From contig JAGGRY010000049.1 in the NCBI GenBank assembly GCA_021159365.1, forward strand, positions 1 through 47,465: DNA of 47,465 nt. Reading direction: 5' to 3'. Source of the DNA: Nitrososphaerota archaeon. GTDB lineage: Archaea; Thermoproteota; Nitrososphaeria_A; Caldarchaeales; Wolframiiraptoraceae. Made by a program: the position numbers and the translations under genes. Each line of letters starts with the position of its first letter. The stretch's first letter is position 1. The notes beneath the pieces were generated by a model. It made no database searches. It saw only the letters and a program-made list of their open reading frames with translations, and was not told where the DNA came from. Below, piece by piece: positions 16,731-24,674 of this stretch.

Positions 16731-17855
16731 TTTTAACGTGTTTTGTTTGTTGGTTTGAGTTTTCTCCATCATCTTTATGATTACTGATGAGATTAGCGAC
16801 GTCGTTATCACGGTTCCAACGATCGCTGTATATATCTCGTTTGTTAGGATTCCATGTTGAAGGCCGAAGATCGCTGAGATGAGTCCAAAGGTTAGCCTGA
16901 AGTTGAAGATTGCGCCGGCTAGTTTTGACCATTCCTTCCACTCTGGAGCAAGTCTTGAGAAAGCTAATCTTGCGGAGAGATATTTCGCTATGAATGCTAT
17001 TGAGAGGAAGACCACCATCAGGATAACAACATATATTCTCATTCCAGACAATTTCATCAAGGATCCAGCCCTAAAGAAGAAGATCGGTGACATAAATCCG
17101 AAAACTACCCCGCGGAGTTTCTCAGCTATTTCTTCATGCTTCTCGAGGATCTCGGAGAAGAGGAATCCGAGGATGAATGCGAGGATCGCTTCTTCAACCC
17201 CAACTCTACTCGAGAAAAACATTAGAGAGATCAGGATTAAGAATAGGAATTTGAGCTCGATTTCAGCCAGATTTCCCTTATATCTCTTAAACAAGAGTCT
17301 CCCAATCTTTGGCGCATGATACATGAATAGTATCGTTAATATGAGGAATATTATCGTCCAATAGGTGATTGATCCGAAGATCATCGTGAGAGAGACCATG
17401 CTGAGCACATCCACGAGAACAGATCCTGTGAATATTGTCTGACCGATCTCGCTACTAAGAAGCTTCAGATCCTTTAGAACTGGATAGACTAATGCGACAG
17501 ATGTCGTGGAGAGCGATATTCCTATGAGAGCCGCGGTCTTTAGGTCGCATGAGAGTAGGACGAAGCTCGCCAACAACGTCGTGGTGAATGGAATTAGATA
17601 GGAGGTTAAACCTAGGATAGCTCCTTTACCCGCATTTTTTCTTAAGATATCTTTATCCACTTCTAGTCCGGCGAAGAACATTAGACCTAGGATTCCGAAA
17701 TTTGCTATGAAATCCATCCATGAAACATCTGATAGTTGGAAAATGTTTACACCCACTAGTCCAGCTATTATCTCGAGTATAGGAGCCGCCATTCCTATCT
17801 CTAATGATATTATTCCGAAAATGACGATCAGGAGGGGTATTATTAACTCATTCAT
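16692..17855 (-). CDS. Cation/proton antiporter (CPA2, KefB/NapA type)
   Basis: A 387-residue membrane protein with about 11-12 hydrophobic helices and the CPA2 pattern 'LMFFAGLEVDKDILRKN', 'ISLSTTSVALVYPVLKDL' and 'FRAGSLMKL'. It probably exchanges Na+ or K+ for H+ across the cytoplasmic membrane. The last 14 residues, ending in RARGDSNPRPPA, are read from the antisense of tRNA-Arg. The first in-frame stop is within the tRNA anticodon loop, so the gene truly overlaps the tRNA by 39 bp unless a stop has been lost. No TrkA-N domain is attached. The 96-residue gene immediately upstream ends 6 bp away and is probably in the same operon. Confidence 0.85.
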   Translation of the reverse strand: MNELIIPLLIVIFGIISLEIGMAAPILEIIAGLVGVNIFQLSDVSWMDFIANFGILGLMFFAGLEVDKDILRKNAGKGAILGLTSYLIPFTTTLLASFVLLSCDLKTAALIGISLSTTSVALVYPVLKDLKLLSSEIGQTIFTGSVLVDVLSMVSLTMIFGSITYWTIIFLILTILFMYHAPKIGRLLFKRYKGNLAEIELKFLFLILISLMFFSSRVGVEEAILAFILGFLFSEILEKHEEIAEKLRGVVFGFMSPIFFFRAGSLMKLSGMRIYVVILMVVFLSIAFIAKYLSARLAFSRLAPEWKEWSKLAGAIFNFRLTFGLISAIFGLQHGILTNEIYTAIVGTVITTSLISSVIIKMMEKTQTNKQNTLKRARGDSNPRPPA

Positions 17856-17861
17856 CGGTCA

Positions 17862-18152
17862 CTAAACTTGCCATCCTCGATAATATCTACTTTCCTCCTG
17901 CAGTGAGGATAAGATCTCAGCTCGGTGATAGAGTATTTTGATTTTTAGGGCTAGTTCTTCAAACTTTTCATGAAGATCTTTTGGAAGTCTTCGCGCACGG
18001 AGGTTATCTATGTTCTTCATCAATTCCTCAAGCATATGTCTCGTGAGGTCAAGCCTGATTTCTCTCCTAAGGTTTTCTTCACAGAATCTTAAGTTTTCCT
18101 CGATTTCTTTGAGGGTCTTCTCCAATTCCTGATCGTTGAGCGAGCCCACCAT
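17862..18152 (-). CDS. Small charged, probably helical protein of unknown function
   Basis: A 96-residue protein that is almost entirely alpha-helical by composition, rich in Glu, Arg, Lys and Leu with heptad-like spacing ('LEKTLKEIEENLRFCEENLRR'), consistent with a coiled coil. There is no membrane segment or catalytic motif. It directly precedes the antiporter gene on the same strand with a 6-bp gap, so it may be a cytosolic accessory or regulator of the antiporter, but this is only inferred from position. Confidence 0.6.
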   Translation of the reverse strand: MVGSLNDQELEKTLKEIEENLRFCEENLRREIRLDLTRHMLEELMKNIDNLRARRLPKDLHEKFEELALKIKILYHRAEILSSLQEESRYYRGWQV

Positions 18153-18279
18153 CTCTGAGCTGAGTTCGATCTATGATAATAAAAATCTTAATTTCAAGAG
18201 GTCTGCTTATTTGCAGTTTGATGGAAATGGTTAAAGAATATGCCTATTAGATGGTTTATCGTGGATTAAGGGGTTTTCG

Positions 18280-19017
18280 ATGAGGAAGGAGTATAGAAGA
18301 GATCCTTTATGGCCTATCCTTGTCGAGGCGGTTAAGGGGAATCCAGTCTATGAAGGGCATAAAGTGCGCGTTAGAGATGAAATTCTTCCCAAGAAACCCG
18401 ACATAACTCCTGAAGAGCTCTCCAAGCTTCTCTCAATACCAATAGGGGAAGCATTGGTAATTCTCGACGAGCTCAGGATAACCGTCGAGGAAGTTAAGGA
18501 GGAGCTCTCAAAGCCACTTCCACCACCAATCTATGAACACGTTGCGATAGGTGGAACTTTCAATGAGATCCACTATGGCCACCTAATGTTGATCTTAATG
18601 GCCTTGAGACTTGGGAAAAGGGTCTTAATCGGAGTGACAACGGACGAATTTGTGAAGGAGCTGGGTAAAAAGCATGAGGTGAGAAGCTATGCCGAGAGAG
18701 TTGAGGGACTTAAGAGAGAGCTTGAGAAAAGAGATTGGATTGAGAGATGCAAAATAATTCCGTTAAGTGACCCCTATGGGCCAGCGGCTGAAGATCCAAG
18801 TATCGAGGCCTTAGTCACCAGCCCATTCACCCATTTTAGAGGAGTCGAGATAAATGAGTTGAGAGTGAAGAGGGGGTTAAAGCCGCTTAGAGTAGTGGTC
18901 TGTCCACTTGTAGTGGCTGAGGATGGAAAGCCCTTATCAAGCACGCGGATCGCCAGAGGGGAGATCTCCTTGGACGGTAAGAGTATTAAGAGATCACACC
19001 ACCCCGATCATCAATAA
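18280..19017 (+). CDS. coaD: Archaeal phosphopantetheine adenylyltransferase with N-terminal extension
   Basis: It transfers AMP from ATP to 4'-phosphopantetheine in coenzyme A synthesis. The catalytic nucleotidyltransferase domain begins near residue 85 with 'HVAIGGTFNEIHYGHLMLI' (H-x-G-H variant) and ends with 'LSSTRIARGEI'. Archaeal PPATs are usually about 150-160 residues; this one has 245. The first 85 residues ('DITPEELSKLLSIPIGEALVILDELR') look like a small helix-turn-helix domain. ATG 18280 is supported by the continuous conserved-looking extension. The 3' end overlaps the convergent membrane-protein gene by 24 bp. Confidence 0.85.
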   Translation: MRKEYRRDPLWPILVEAVKGNPVYEGHKVRVRDEILPKKPDITPEELSKLLSIPIGEALVILDELRITVEEVKEELSKPLPPPIYEHVAIGGTFNEIHYGHLMLILMALRLGKRVLIGVTTDEFVKELGKKHEVRSYAERVEGLKRELEKRDWIERCKIIPLSDPYGPAAEDPSIEALVTSPFTHFRGVEINELRVKRGLKPLRVVVCPLVVAEDGKPLSSTRIARGEISLDGKSIKRSHHPDHQ

Positions 19018-19923
19018 AATTACAAATATTAAGATCCCGGTCAGAGTAGAATGGATTTTTCCAGCCTGGTAAAGCTTCCTGAAGCCGATGGCGTTATAGG
19101 CTGCGATCACCGCCCATGAGATCGGTGACAATAATCCCATCAATTGCTCCAAAAAGCCTATCTCATGATTCATCCGCACATATTGTTCTGGAATACCGCT
19201 TGAGAAGACCACTTTATCCCATGACCAGCTTAAGGCGCTCAGTTTCTCAAGGGTTCTCTCAACGCCTCTTTCGACCCACTTAACTGAGCTTAAATTCATA
19301 TAGGTCTTGGTTTGATTGATAATTCTTTCAACATCATCTCGGGTTGTTAGACGAAACCATTCTGGAATGGTTTTATTCGGAAAACCTCTATAAACCTTAG
19401 CATAGCTCACATTAACCGTTTCAGATGATATTTCGATAGGTCCTTCAGGCGATACTCCGAGGAGGGTTGCGTTATAGAATGTGACGTTCTCGAATCTTGC
19501 ATCCACTATCATAAACGACGCTTTGGGCATATTGAATACTATTGGAAATTGTATCGCTGTGAATATTATCAAGATTATGAATGAGTGCAGGATTAAGGTT
19601 ATGAGGGAGATAAGCTTCCACTCCATGCCCCTTAAGAATAACATCAAGATCATCACGAGCGCTATCACCCCAAGAGCCATTATGACTTGAATTACCCTAG
19701 AAAACATAATCTGCTGGAATGTGGGTAGCGGCGGCTGCACATATTCAAAACCTCTTAATCCGAACCTTAGGTCGAGTTTGTTATAGAGTACATAGGTTGA
19801 ATATGATCCGAGCAGAATGGCGGAGACTATGAATATCGCTAAGCCCCTGAAGAGCTTAATCCATTTCCACTTGGATTCCTTAACGTAATCTAAGAATCCT
19901 TTCAGGAGATCCCATCCCGCCAA
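18994..19923 (-). CDS. Membrane protein of unknown function
   Basis: A 309-residue protein with predicted helices at about 25-48, 74-97, 103-127, 265-285 and 290-308, plus a long extracytoplasmic segment (about 130-260) with several N-x-S/T sequons ('ENVTF', 'NATLL', 'ETVNVS', 'NKT', 'NQTK', 'NLSS'), a sign that it may be N-glycosylated. I do not recognise a family. It is the last gene of a possible operon with the 116-residue membrane protein and the winged-helix/TM regulator upstream. Confidence 0.6.
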   Translation of the reverse strand: MAGWDLLKGFLDYVKESKWKWIKLFRGLAIFIVSAILLGSYSTYVLYNKLDLRFGLRGFEYVQPPLPTFQQIMFSRVIQVIMALGVIALVMILMLFLRGMEWKLISLITLILHSFIILIIFTAIQFPIVFNMPKASFMIVDARFENVTFYNATLLGVSPEGPIEISSETVNVSYAKVYRGFPNKTIPEWFRLTTRDDVERIINQTKTYMNLSSVKWVERGVERTLEKLSALSWSWDKVVFSSGIPEQYVRMNHEIGFLEQLMGLLSPISWAVIAAYNAIGFRKLYQAGKIHSTLTGILIFVILLMIGVV

Positions 19924-19962
19924 GCTTCCACGGCTAATAGTCTGAATAATTCTCTTATTTTC

Positions 19963-20313
19963 TTATCGCATTCTCATCCTAAATATGGCCATGACCATCA
20001 GGGCAATTGAAACTGATATAAGTAGATTTTGAGCGAGAGTCTCATATTCAAGTACATGTTCTCTGTCGACAAACCCTTTATAAGTCTCAGCGCCGATCTC
20101 CGCATGAGGTTTAGGCGCGGTCGTCGTCGCGGTTACCGTTTTAGTTGCCGTTGTGCAGAGAACGGTCGGTACCTTCCGCAACGTCTTCACGGCTAGGGGT
20201 TGAATCGGAGTTGAGATGACGAATGTCAATACCCCGTAAAAGAGTATCGCCGAGATTATAGCTGCCGCGACTCTAAGCTTCAACCCCTTAAACACATGTA
20301 TCATATGATTCAC
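19963..20313 (-). CDS. Small two-helix membrane protein with Thr-rich loop
   Basis: 116 residues. A helix at about 13-33 and another at about 90-110 flank an outside loop that is rich in Thr, Ala and Val ('TATKTVTATTTAP'). The topology with a Thr-rich stalk is seen in archaeal surface proteins, where Thr is a likely O-glycosylation site. No family is recognised. It lies between the winged-helix membrane regulator (29 bp upstream) and the 309-residue membrane protein, so the three may be co-expressed. Confidence 0.55.
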   Translation of the reverse strand: MNHMIHVFKGLKLRVAAAIISAILFYGVLTFVISTPIQPLAVKTLRKVPTVLCTTATKTVTATTTAPKPHAEIGAETYKGFVDREHVLEYETLAQNLLISVSIALMVMAIFRMRMR

Positions 20314-20342
20314 CTATTGGATAAATCTATAGATTAGAACAG

Positions 20343-20777
20343 CTACCAAAGCCTATGCCTCCAGAGCCTTATCGTCTCGAACCAGAAGAAGATCGATGAA
20401 ATTACTCCGAAGGAAACGGCGTAGGGGTTAAGATTTTTGAGGTTTTGGAGTATGTATAGGGTCGTTAGGGTTGTTGTGAAGACCGCATAGAAGATTAATC
20501 TTGGAACGAGCTTTCCACCTATTACCATAAACATCTTGAGGATCCCAACATCGACTTTCTCAGAGACGACATATCTCCCCGACTGATCCTTTGACACCAA
20601 CCCCATCTCCCTAAGTTTTTCTAGATGGTGATGGGCTATACTTGGGCTGGAAAATCCCAGCTTTCTTTGAAGTTCTCTGACCCCAACTCCCTCTCCTCTC
20701 CTAAGTAAGTATATATAGACTTGAAGGGTCTTCCCCCTAAGCTTATAGAGTTCCTCCTCCTTCGCCAACCCAGGCAC
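20343..20777 (-). CDS. Membrane-tethered winged-helix transcriptional regulator
   Basis: 144 residues. An N-terminal ArsR/MarR-like winged helix spans about 10-75, with recognition helix 'SSPSIAHHHLEKLREMGLV' and wing 'KDQSGRYVV'. Two C-terminal transmembrane helices follow at about 90-112 and 118-136. This one-component design, DNA binding joined to membrane anchors, is common in archaea. The first start is GTG 20777. A TTG at 20768 has better spacing to AGGTG and gives a protein three residues shorter. It is first in a likely operon with two membrane proteins that it may regulate. Confidence 0.75.
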   Translation of the reverse strand: MPGLAKEEELYKLRGKTLQVYIYLLRRGEGVGVRELQRKLGFSSPSIAHHHLEKLREMGLVSKDQSGRYVVSEKVDVGILKMFMVIGGKLVPRLIFYAVFTTTLTTLYILQNLKNLNPYAVSFGVISSIFFWFETIRLWRHRLW

Positions 20778-20812
20778 CTAGAGATAACTTTCAAGAAAAT
20801 AGCATTTATGTT

Positions 20813-21049
20813 ATGCATCCATTCAGGATCTTCTTGGATATGAGCCTGGTTAGGGTTGCTGGGGCGCTTATATCATTGGCCTCGATATGCTTCGCCATCT
20901 TCTACATTCTATGGTTCTTCGGATATCTTCCAATAAATCCGGAGTTAGCGGTTAAGCTCCCAGTTTTAGTAATAGTCTTGGCTTTGTGCTTCATAGCGGG
21001 CTGGGTCGGGTACGTCATGCTGACCGCGCCTCAGAGACCTAAACAGTAG
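20813..21049 (+). CDS. Small membrane protein of unknown function
   Basis: 78 residues with two hydrophobic helices (about 12-35 and 47-70) and a short basic tail. ATG 20840 (MSLVRVAG) is an alternative start. It is divergent from the winged-helix regulator gene, and its end overlaps the convergent glycosyltransferase by 11 bp. It is short but has good hydrophobic patterning and no competing longer frame. No family is recognised. Confidence 0.5.
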   Translation: MHPFRIFLDMSLVRVAGALISLASICFAIFYILWFFGYLPINPELAVKLPVLVIVLALCFIAGWVGYVMLTAPQRPKQ

Positions 21050-22337
21050 ATATTCCGAGGGTTAGGAGGAAATCTATGAGCCATTGAGGCTTTACGGGAA
21101 ACCAGACTATAAACCAGGCAATCTGGAATGCGAGGATCAGATATAGCACTATCTCGGAGATTCTCTCGCCCAATAATACCCTAGGGAGGCCTAATGCGAT
21201 CACTGGAATAGTCATGTAAAAGTAGAATGGATAAACCCATCTATGGAGTATGTGGGCGAATGGAAAGTAGATCAAATAATTTGCCGCAAACCAGATCAAG
21301 ATAAAGAACTCCATACTCGGATATCTTCCCTCCCTAAGATCTAGATATGAGAAGTAGGCGGCGAACACTGCCACAAGCCAAGTCATCCACCAGAGAGGAG
21401 TCTGCATCCCATAATACGCTATTGGCTGATACTTCTTTCCATCAACCTCAATTGTTATCGCATAGTAGGGCATTCTGGGGAACTGTTCGATTGGATTCGT
21501 CCAGCTCAACGGCATATAGACGACATCGCCTTCCTTAAAGGTTAGGGACGAGTGGTAGCTAAGCATGTAATCAAGATGTTCGAAAGGTGTTGGATATGCT
21601 CCATAGATGTAGTCATATACTCCGAGGCCTATCATCATCACTATGAACGCTGGGATCGCTACCCTTTCAGTTGCCTTAAGCCAGCTCCTCAAACCATTGA
21701 AGAAGTCCTCACTCAGATATACGTCGTGGAACAGCTTATAGACTATCAAGGCGATCAACACGAATAGACTTGACATCTTCGAAAGCAACGCCAACCCCAT
21801 CGCGATTCCAGATGACATCCATCTCTTTTTGAGGAAGAATAAAGTTGAGATCAAGCAGAACATCATGGCCGGAGCATCGAGCATGGCGATCGAAGTCAAG
21901 TTAAATGATGAAACATCAAAGGCGAACAGGGCGGCGGAAATTAAGGCGAGCTTCTCATTCTTCGAGATCTCATATCCAATTCTTCCTAGAAAGTATATCG
22001 AAATAGCTCCAGTGATTGTGATGAAGATTCTCCAACCATATGGATTATCGCCGAAGATCAGGATTCCCAAGACCATCAATGCCTTCGAGAGCGGCGGATG
22101 CTCGTTATTCACGGCCTGCCCTCTCAGCAACTTTCTAGCCGCCGGGATGTAATGTGCTTCATCGAATATCAGAGCACACTCAGTCTTCAATGGAGGTGTG
22201 ATGCACTCCTCTGGGGAGAGCTTCGGCCAGGGATACGGGATTATCGCTATCTTCATCGCGAGAACCACGATCGTCAAGATTATTAGCAAAAATCTATAAT
22301 CTCTAAAGATCCGCGCTCTGAATATGCTTTCTATCAC
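21039..22337 (-). CDS. Membrane glycosyltransferase, GT39/PMT-like (GT-C fold)
   Basis: A 432-residue polytopic protein with about ten helices. The first outside loop has 'FDEAHYIPAARKLLRG' followed by 'NNEHPPLSKALMVLG', the D-E-x-x-Y and HPPL pattern of protein O-mannosyltransferases and ArnT-like enzymes that use polyprenyl-phosphate sugars. It probably transfers a sugar to a protein or lipid on the outer face of the membrane. It overlaps the upstream GT87-like gene by 4 bp (ATGA), so the two form an operon and perhaps a common glycan pathway. Confidence 0.8.
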   Translation of the reverse strand: MIESIFRARIFRDYRFLLIILTIVVLAMKIAIIPYPWPKLSPEECITPPLKTECALIFDEAHYIPAARKLLRGQAVNNEHPPLSKALMVLGILIFGDNPYGWRIFITITGAISIYFLGRIGYEISKNEKLALISAALFAFDVSSFNLTSIAMLDAPAMMFCLISTLFFLKKRWMSSGIAMGLALLSKMSSLFVLIALIVYKLFHDVYLSEDFFNGLRSWLKATERVAIPAFIVMMIGLGVYDYIYGAYPTPFEHLDYMLSYHSSLTFKEGDVVYMPLSWTNPIEQFPRMPYYAITIEVDGKKYQPIAYYGMQTPLWWMTWLVAVFAAYFSYLDLREGRYPSMEFFILIWFAANYLIYFPFAHILHRWVYPFYFYMTIPVIALGLPRVLLGERISEIVLYLILAFQIAWFIVWFPVKPQWLIDFLLTLGISTV

Positions 22338-23404
22338 CTTTCACGCCTCCTGGCAGATAGGTAGACTTGGATGAGCAGAATGAATAATATTATGGCTCTC
22401 AATAACGCTAGGTTCTGTGGAAGGGAATAGGCTCTAACGGGGTCTGGAGCCGAGAACCAAGTCAATATTATTCCGGCGTTCGCAAACTCCGCGATGAAAT
22501 ATGGCCATGGAATCCATCCCATTATTGCGAAGAATGGGAGGAGCCAGAGAAGCATCTGAGGAGTGAATACATAGTTTGTGAGTAGGAACGCCGTAAAGGC
22601 CATGAAGCACCTTTCATAAAGATCTCCAACCTTGGATAGATAAACTTTGAGAAGGGCGTAGGCCATCAAGATGAGGCTCATCAGCTTCGCGGTGTTCCAA
22701 GTATTCTCATCTGGGAAGAGGTATATGAGCCAGCTATCCTCTAATCCCCATTCGGCATGATGTAGATATGTTTGGGGAAAGACCGTTGGGCTTAAGACGT
22801 ATAGAACAGCATTCACGAGGCAGAACAAGCCCACTGAAAGGGCTATGTAAGCGACTCTATCCCTCTTTTCCTCAATATATGGCAGGATCACGGGAAGCAG
22901 GATGAAGCTCATGAACTTCGCCAGGGCGGATGCTCCGAGAGCTATCGCCGACCACCTCACCCTCTTGGCCTGAAGTAGGAGTAGGGATAGAATTACAAGG
23001 GATATGAAGATCACGTCGAAGTTATAGATCATGTATAGGATCATGGATGGACTCACGGCGAGAAAGATTATGATCAATTCATCCATCCCATCTCTTTCAG
23101 AGATGATCCTTCTAACGGATTCTATCAAAACTATGTAGAAGATGAAGATGATTATGGAGAAAATGAGATAATATCTCTCAATATCTTTGCCTAAGATCAT
23201 GGAGATATATGTGAGGAATCCGGAGATCGGTGGATACTCGAATGGAAAGCTGATATATGGTGGACCGATCTCGCTTGAATGCCTAAACCAAAATGATAGT
23301 ATATCTGAGTAGATTCTATTATCGAGTCTTGGATGATGGATTAGATATGATGTGAGGAATGATGATGAAGCCGCCGCATAGATCGTCTTCTTTCCGATCT
23401 TCAT
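22334..23404 (-). CDS. Membrane glycosyltransferase, GT87/mannosyltransferase-like
   Basis: A 356-residue polytopic membrane protein with about nine helices. An early outside loop contains 'RIYSDILSFW' and 'PFEYPPISGFLTYI', a layout shared with GT87 and PIG-M-like GT-C enzymes that use polyprenyl-phosphate mannose. 'SALAKFMSFILLPVILPY' is another typical loop. It is upstream of, and overlaps, the PMT-like gene. The acceptor is unknown. Confidence 0.7.
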   Translation of the reverse strand: MKIGKKTIYAAASSSFLTSYLIHHPRLDNRIYSDILSFWFRHSSEIGPPYISFPFEYPPISGFLTYISMILGKDIERYYLIFSIIIFIFYIVLIESVRRIISERDGMDELIIIFLAVSPSMILYMIYNFDVIFISLVILSLLLLQAKRVRWSAIALGASALAKFMSFILLPVILPYIEEKRDRVAYIALSVGLFCLVNAVLYVLSPTVFPQTYLHHAEWGLEDSWLIYLFPDENTWNTAKLMSLILMAYALLKVYLSKVGDLYERCFMAFTAFLLTNYVFTPQMLLWLLPFFAIMGWIPWPYFIAEFANAGIILTWFSAPDPVRAYSLPQNLALLRAIILFILLIQVYLSARRRER

Positions 23405-23516
23405 CGCCTACTCAACCATCGCCGCCGAGATGAGATCGCCGTGATATTTTTAGCTTCCCATCTTTCCGAGATCTCGATGTGAATTCTTTTAAGATAACTT
23501 AACATAAAATCTTGCG

Positions 23517-24674
23517 ATGAAATCTATCAGTAATCTCCGGGACTACGTTGTATCTATGCTCTCAAATATGATTCGGATAAACTCCGAAAATCCGCCTGGG
23601 AGAGAGGATGAGATAGCGAGTTATGTCGCTGAGAGATTGGCCGAGCTTGGACTTAAGGCTTGGATAGATAGATTTCAGGGAAGGGCGAATGCTCTCGGAT
23701 CCATTAAGATCGGTGATGGAAAAAAGATAATGCTCATATCACATCTAGACACGGTTCCAGCAGGAGAGAAGGAACTCTGGAGAATACCCCCATTCTCGGG
23801 AATTGTCAAAGATGGAAGAGTTTATGGTAGAGGAGCTGCAGATGCCAAGGGATGTATAGCCTCAATGCTTGGATGTCTAAAATCCTTGGCCGATGAGGGA
23901 TGGCCCATCAATGGAGAGATAATCTTCGCGGCCGTAGCGGATGAAGAATCTGAAAATCGGGGAGTTAGAAGACTGATCGCTCAAGGAGTTAAAGCGGACT
24001 ATGCAGTTGTCGGCGAACCAACAAATCTGAATGTATGTATAGCTCATAGAGGCAGCATATTTCTTAGGGCGAGCTTTATAGGCAAGGCCGCGCACTCAAG
24101 CAAACCTGAGAAGGGTGTGAACGCGGTCTATGCGGCATCAGAGTATGCCTTAAGAATCGAGAAACTATCGAAGAGATTCAAGATCAAGCATAAGCTACTT
24201 GGGAAGCCGAGCTTGGCGGTCACAATCTTTAGGGGAGGAGTTAAGGATAACGTGATTCCAGATCGCTGCGAGTTGATAATTAATAGGAGGACTCTCCCGA
24301 ACGAGGATCTCGAAACAATCGTTAATAGGCTTAGAGATTTGGCCGAGAAAGTCTCTGAGAAGAGAAGAATTAAAGCCGCCGTCAAAATAGACAGATATCT
24401 ACCAGCATCGGAGACTGATAGGAATGAGGAAATCGTTAAGGCGGGTTTAAGAGCCGTATCAAAAGTTCTTGGAAAGAGGGCGAGACCTAGAGGATTCCAA
24501 GCATTATGTGATATGACCTTCCTAGTTCATAAGGCAAATATACCTTGTATAATTCTCGGCCCTGGAAGGCTGGAAGAGGCTCATGTGATAGATGAATGGG
24601 TTGGTATAGATCAGCTTGTCAATGGATCTAGGATTTACCATGAGTTGATAATGGATTTGATCGGGTCAAGATAA
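23517..24674 (+). CDS. M20 family metallo-deacylase (ArgE/DapE/LysK-like)
   Basis: A zinc-dependent amidohydrolase of 385 residues. It has the metal-binding 'LISHLDTVPAG' and 'GRGAADAKGCIA', the catalytic 'VADEESENRGVRRL' with adjacent glutamates, and 'VGEPTNLNVCIAHRGS' leading into the dimerisation domain with 'KAAHSSKPEKGVNA'. The family removes acyl groups from amino acids such as acetylornithine, succinyl-diaminopimelate or acetyl-lysine. No arginine or lysine pathway genes are nearby, so the substrate is open. An AT-rich promoter-like segment lies about 25 bp upstream. The 3' end overlaps elp3 by 9 bp tail to tail. Confidence 0.85.
   Translation: MKSISNLRDYVVSMLSNMIRINSENPPGREDEIASYVAERLAELGLKAWIDRFQGRANALGSIKIGDGKKIMLISHLDTVPAGEKELWRIPPFSGIVKDGRVYGRGAADAKGCIASMLGCLKSLADEGWPINGEIIFAAVADEESENRGVRRLIAQGVKADYAVVGEPTNLNVCIAHRGSIFLRASFIGKAAHSSKPEKGVNAVYAASEYALRIEKLSKRFKIKHKLLGKPSLAVTIFRGGVKDNVIPDRCELIINRRTLPNEDLETIVNRLRDLAEKVSEKRRIKAAVKIDRYLPASETDRNEEIVKAGLRAVSKVLGKRARPRGFQALCDMTFLVHKANIPCIILGPGRLEEAHVIDEWVGIDQLVNGSRIYHELIMDLIGSR

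Noticed and set aside
16612-16941. Separate - strand frame spanning tRNA-Arg and the antiporter 3' part
   Set aside because: It is an out-of-frame shadow of the antiporter and contains antisense tRNA sequence, the usual source of false GGFEPPTP-type peptides.
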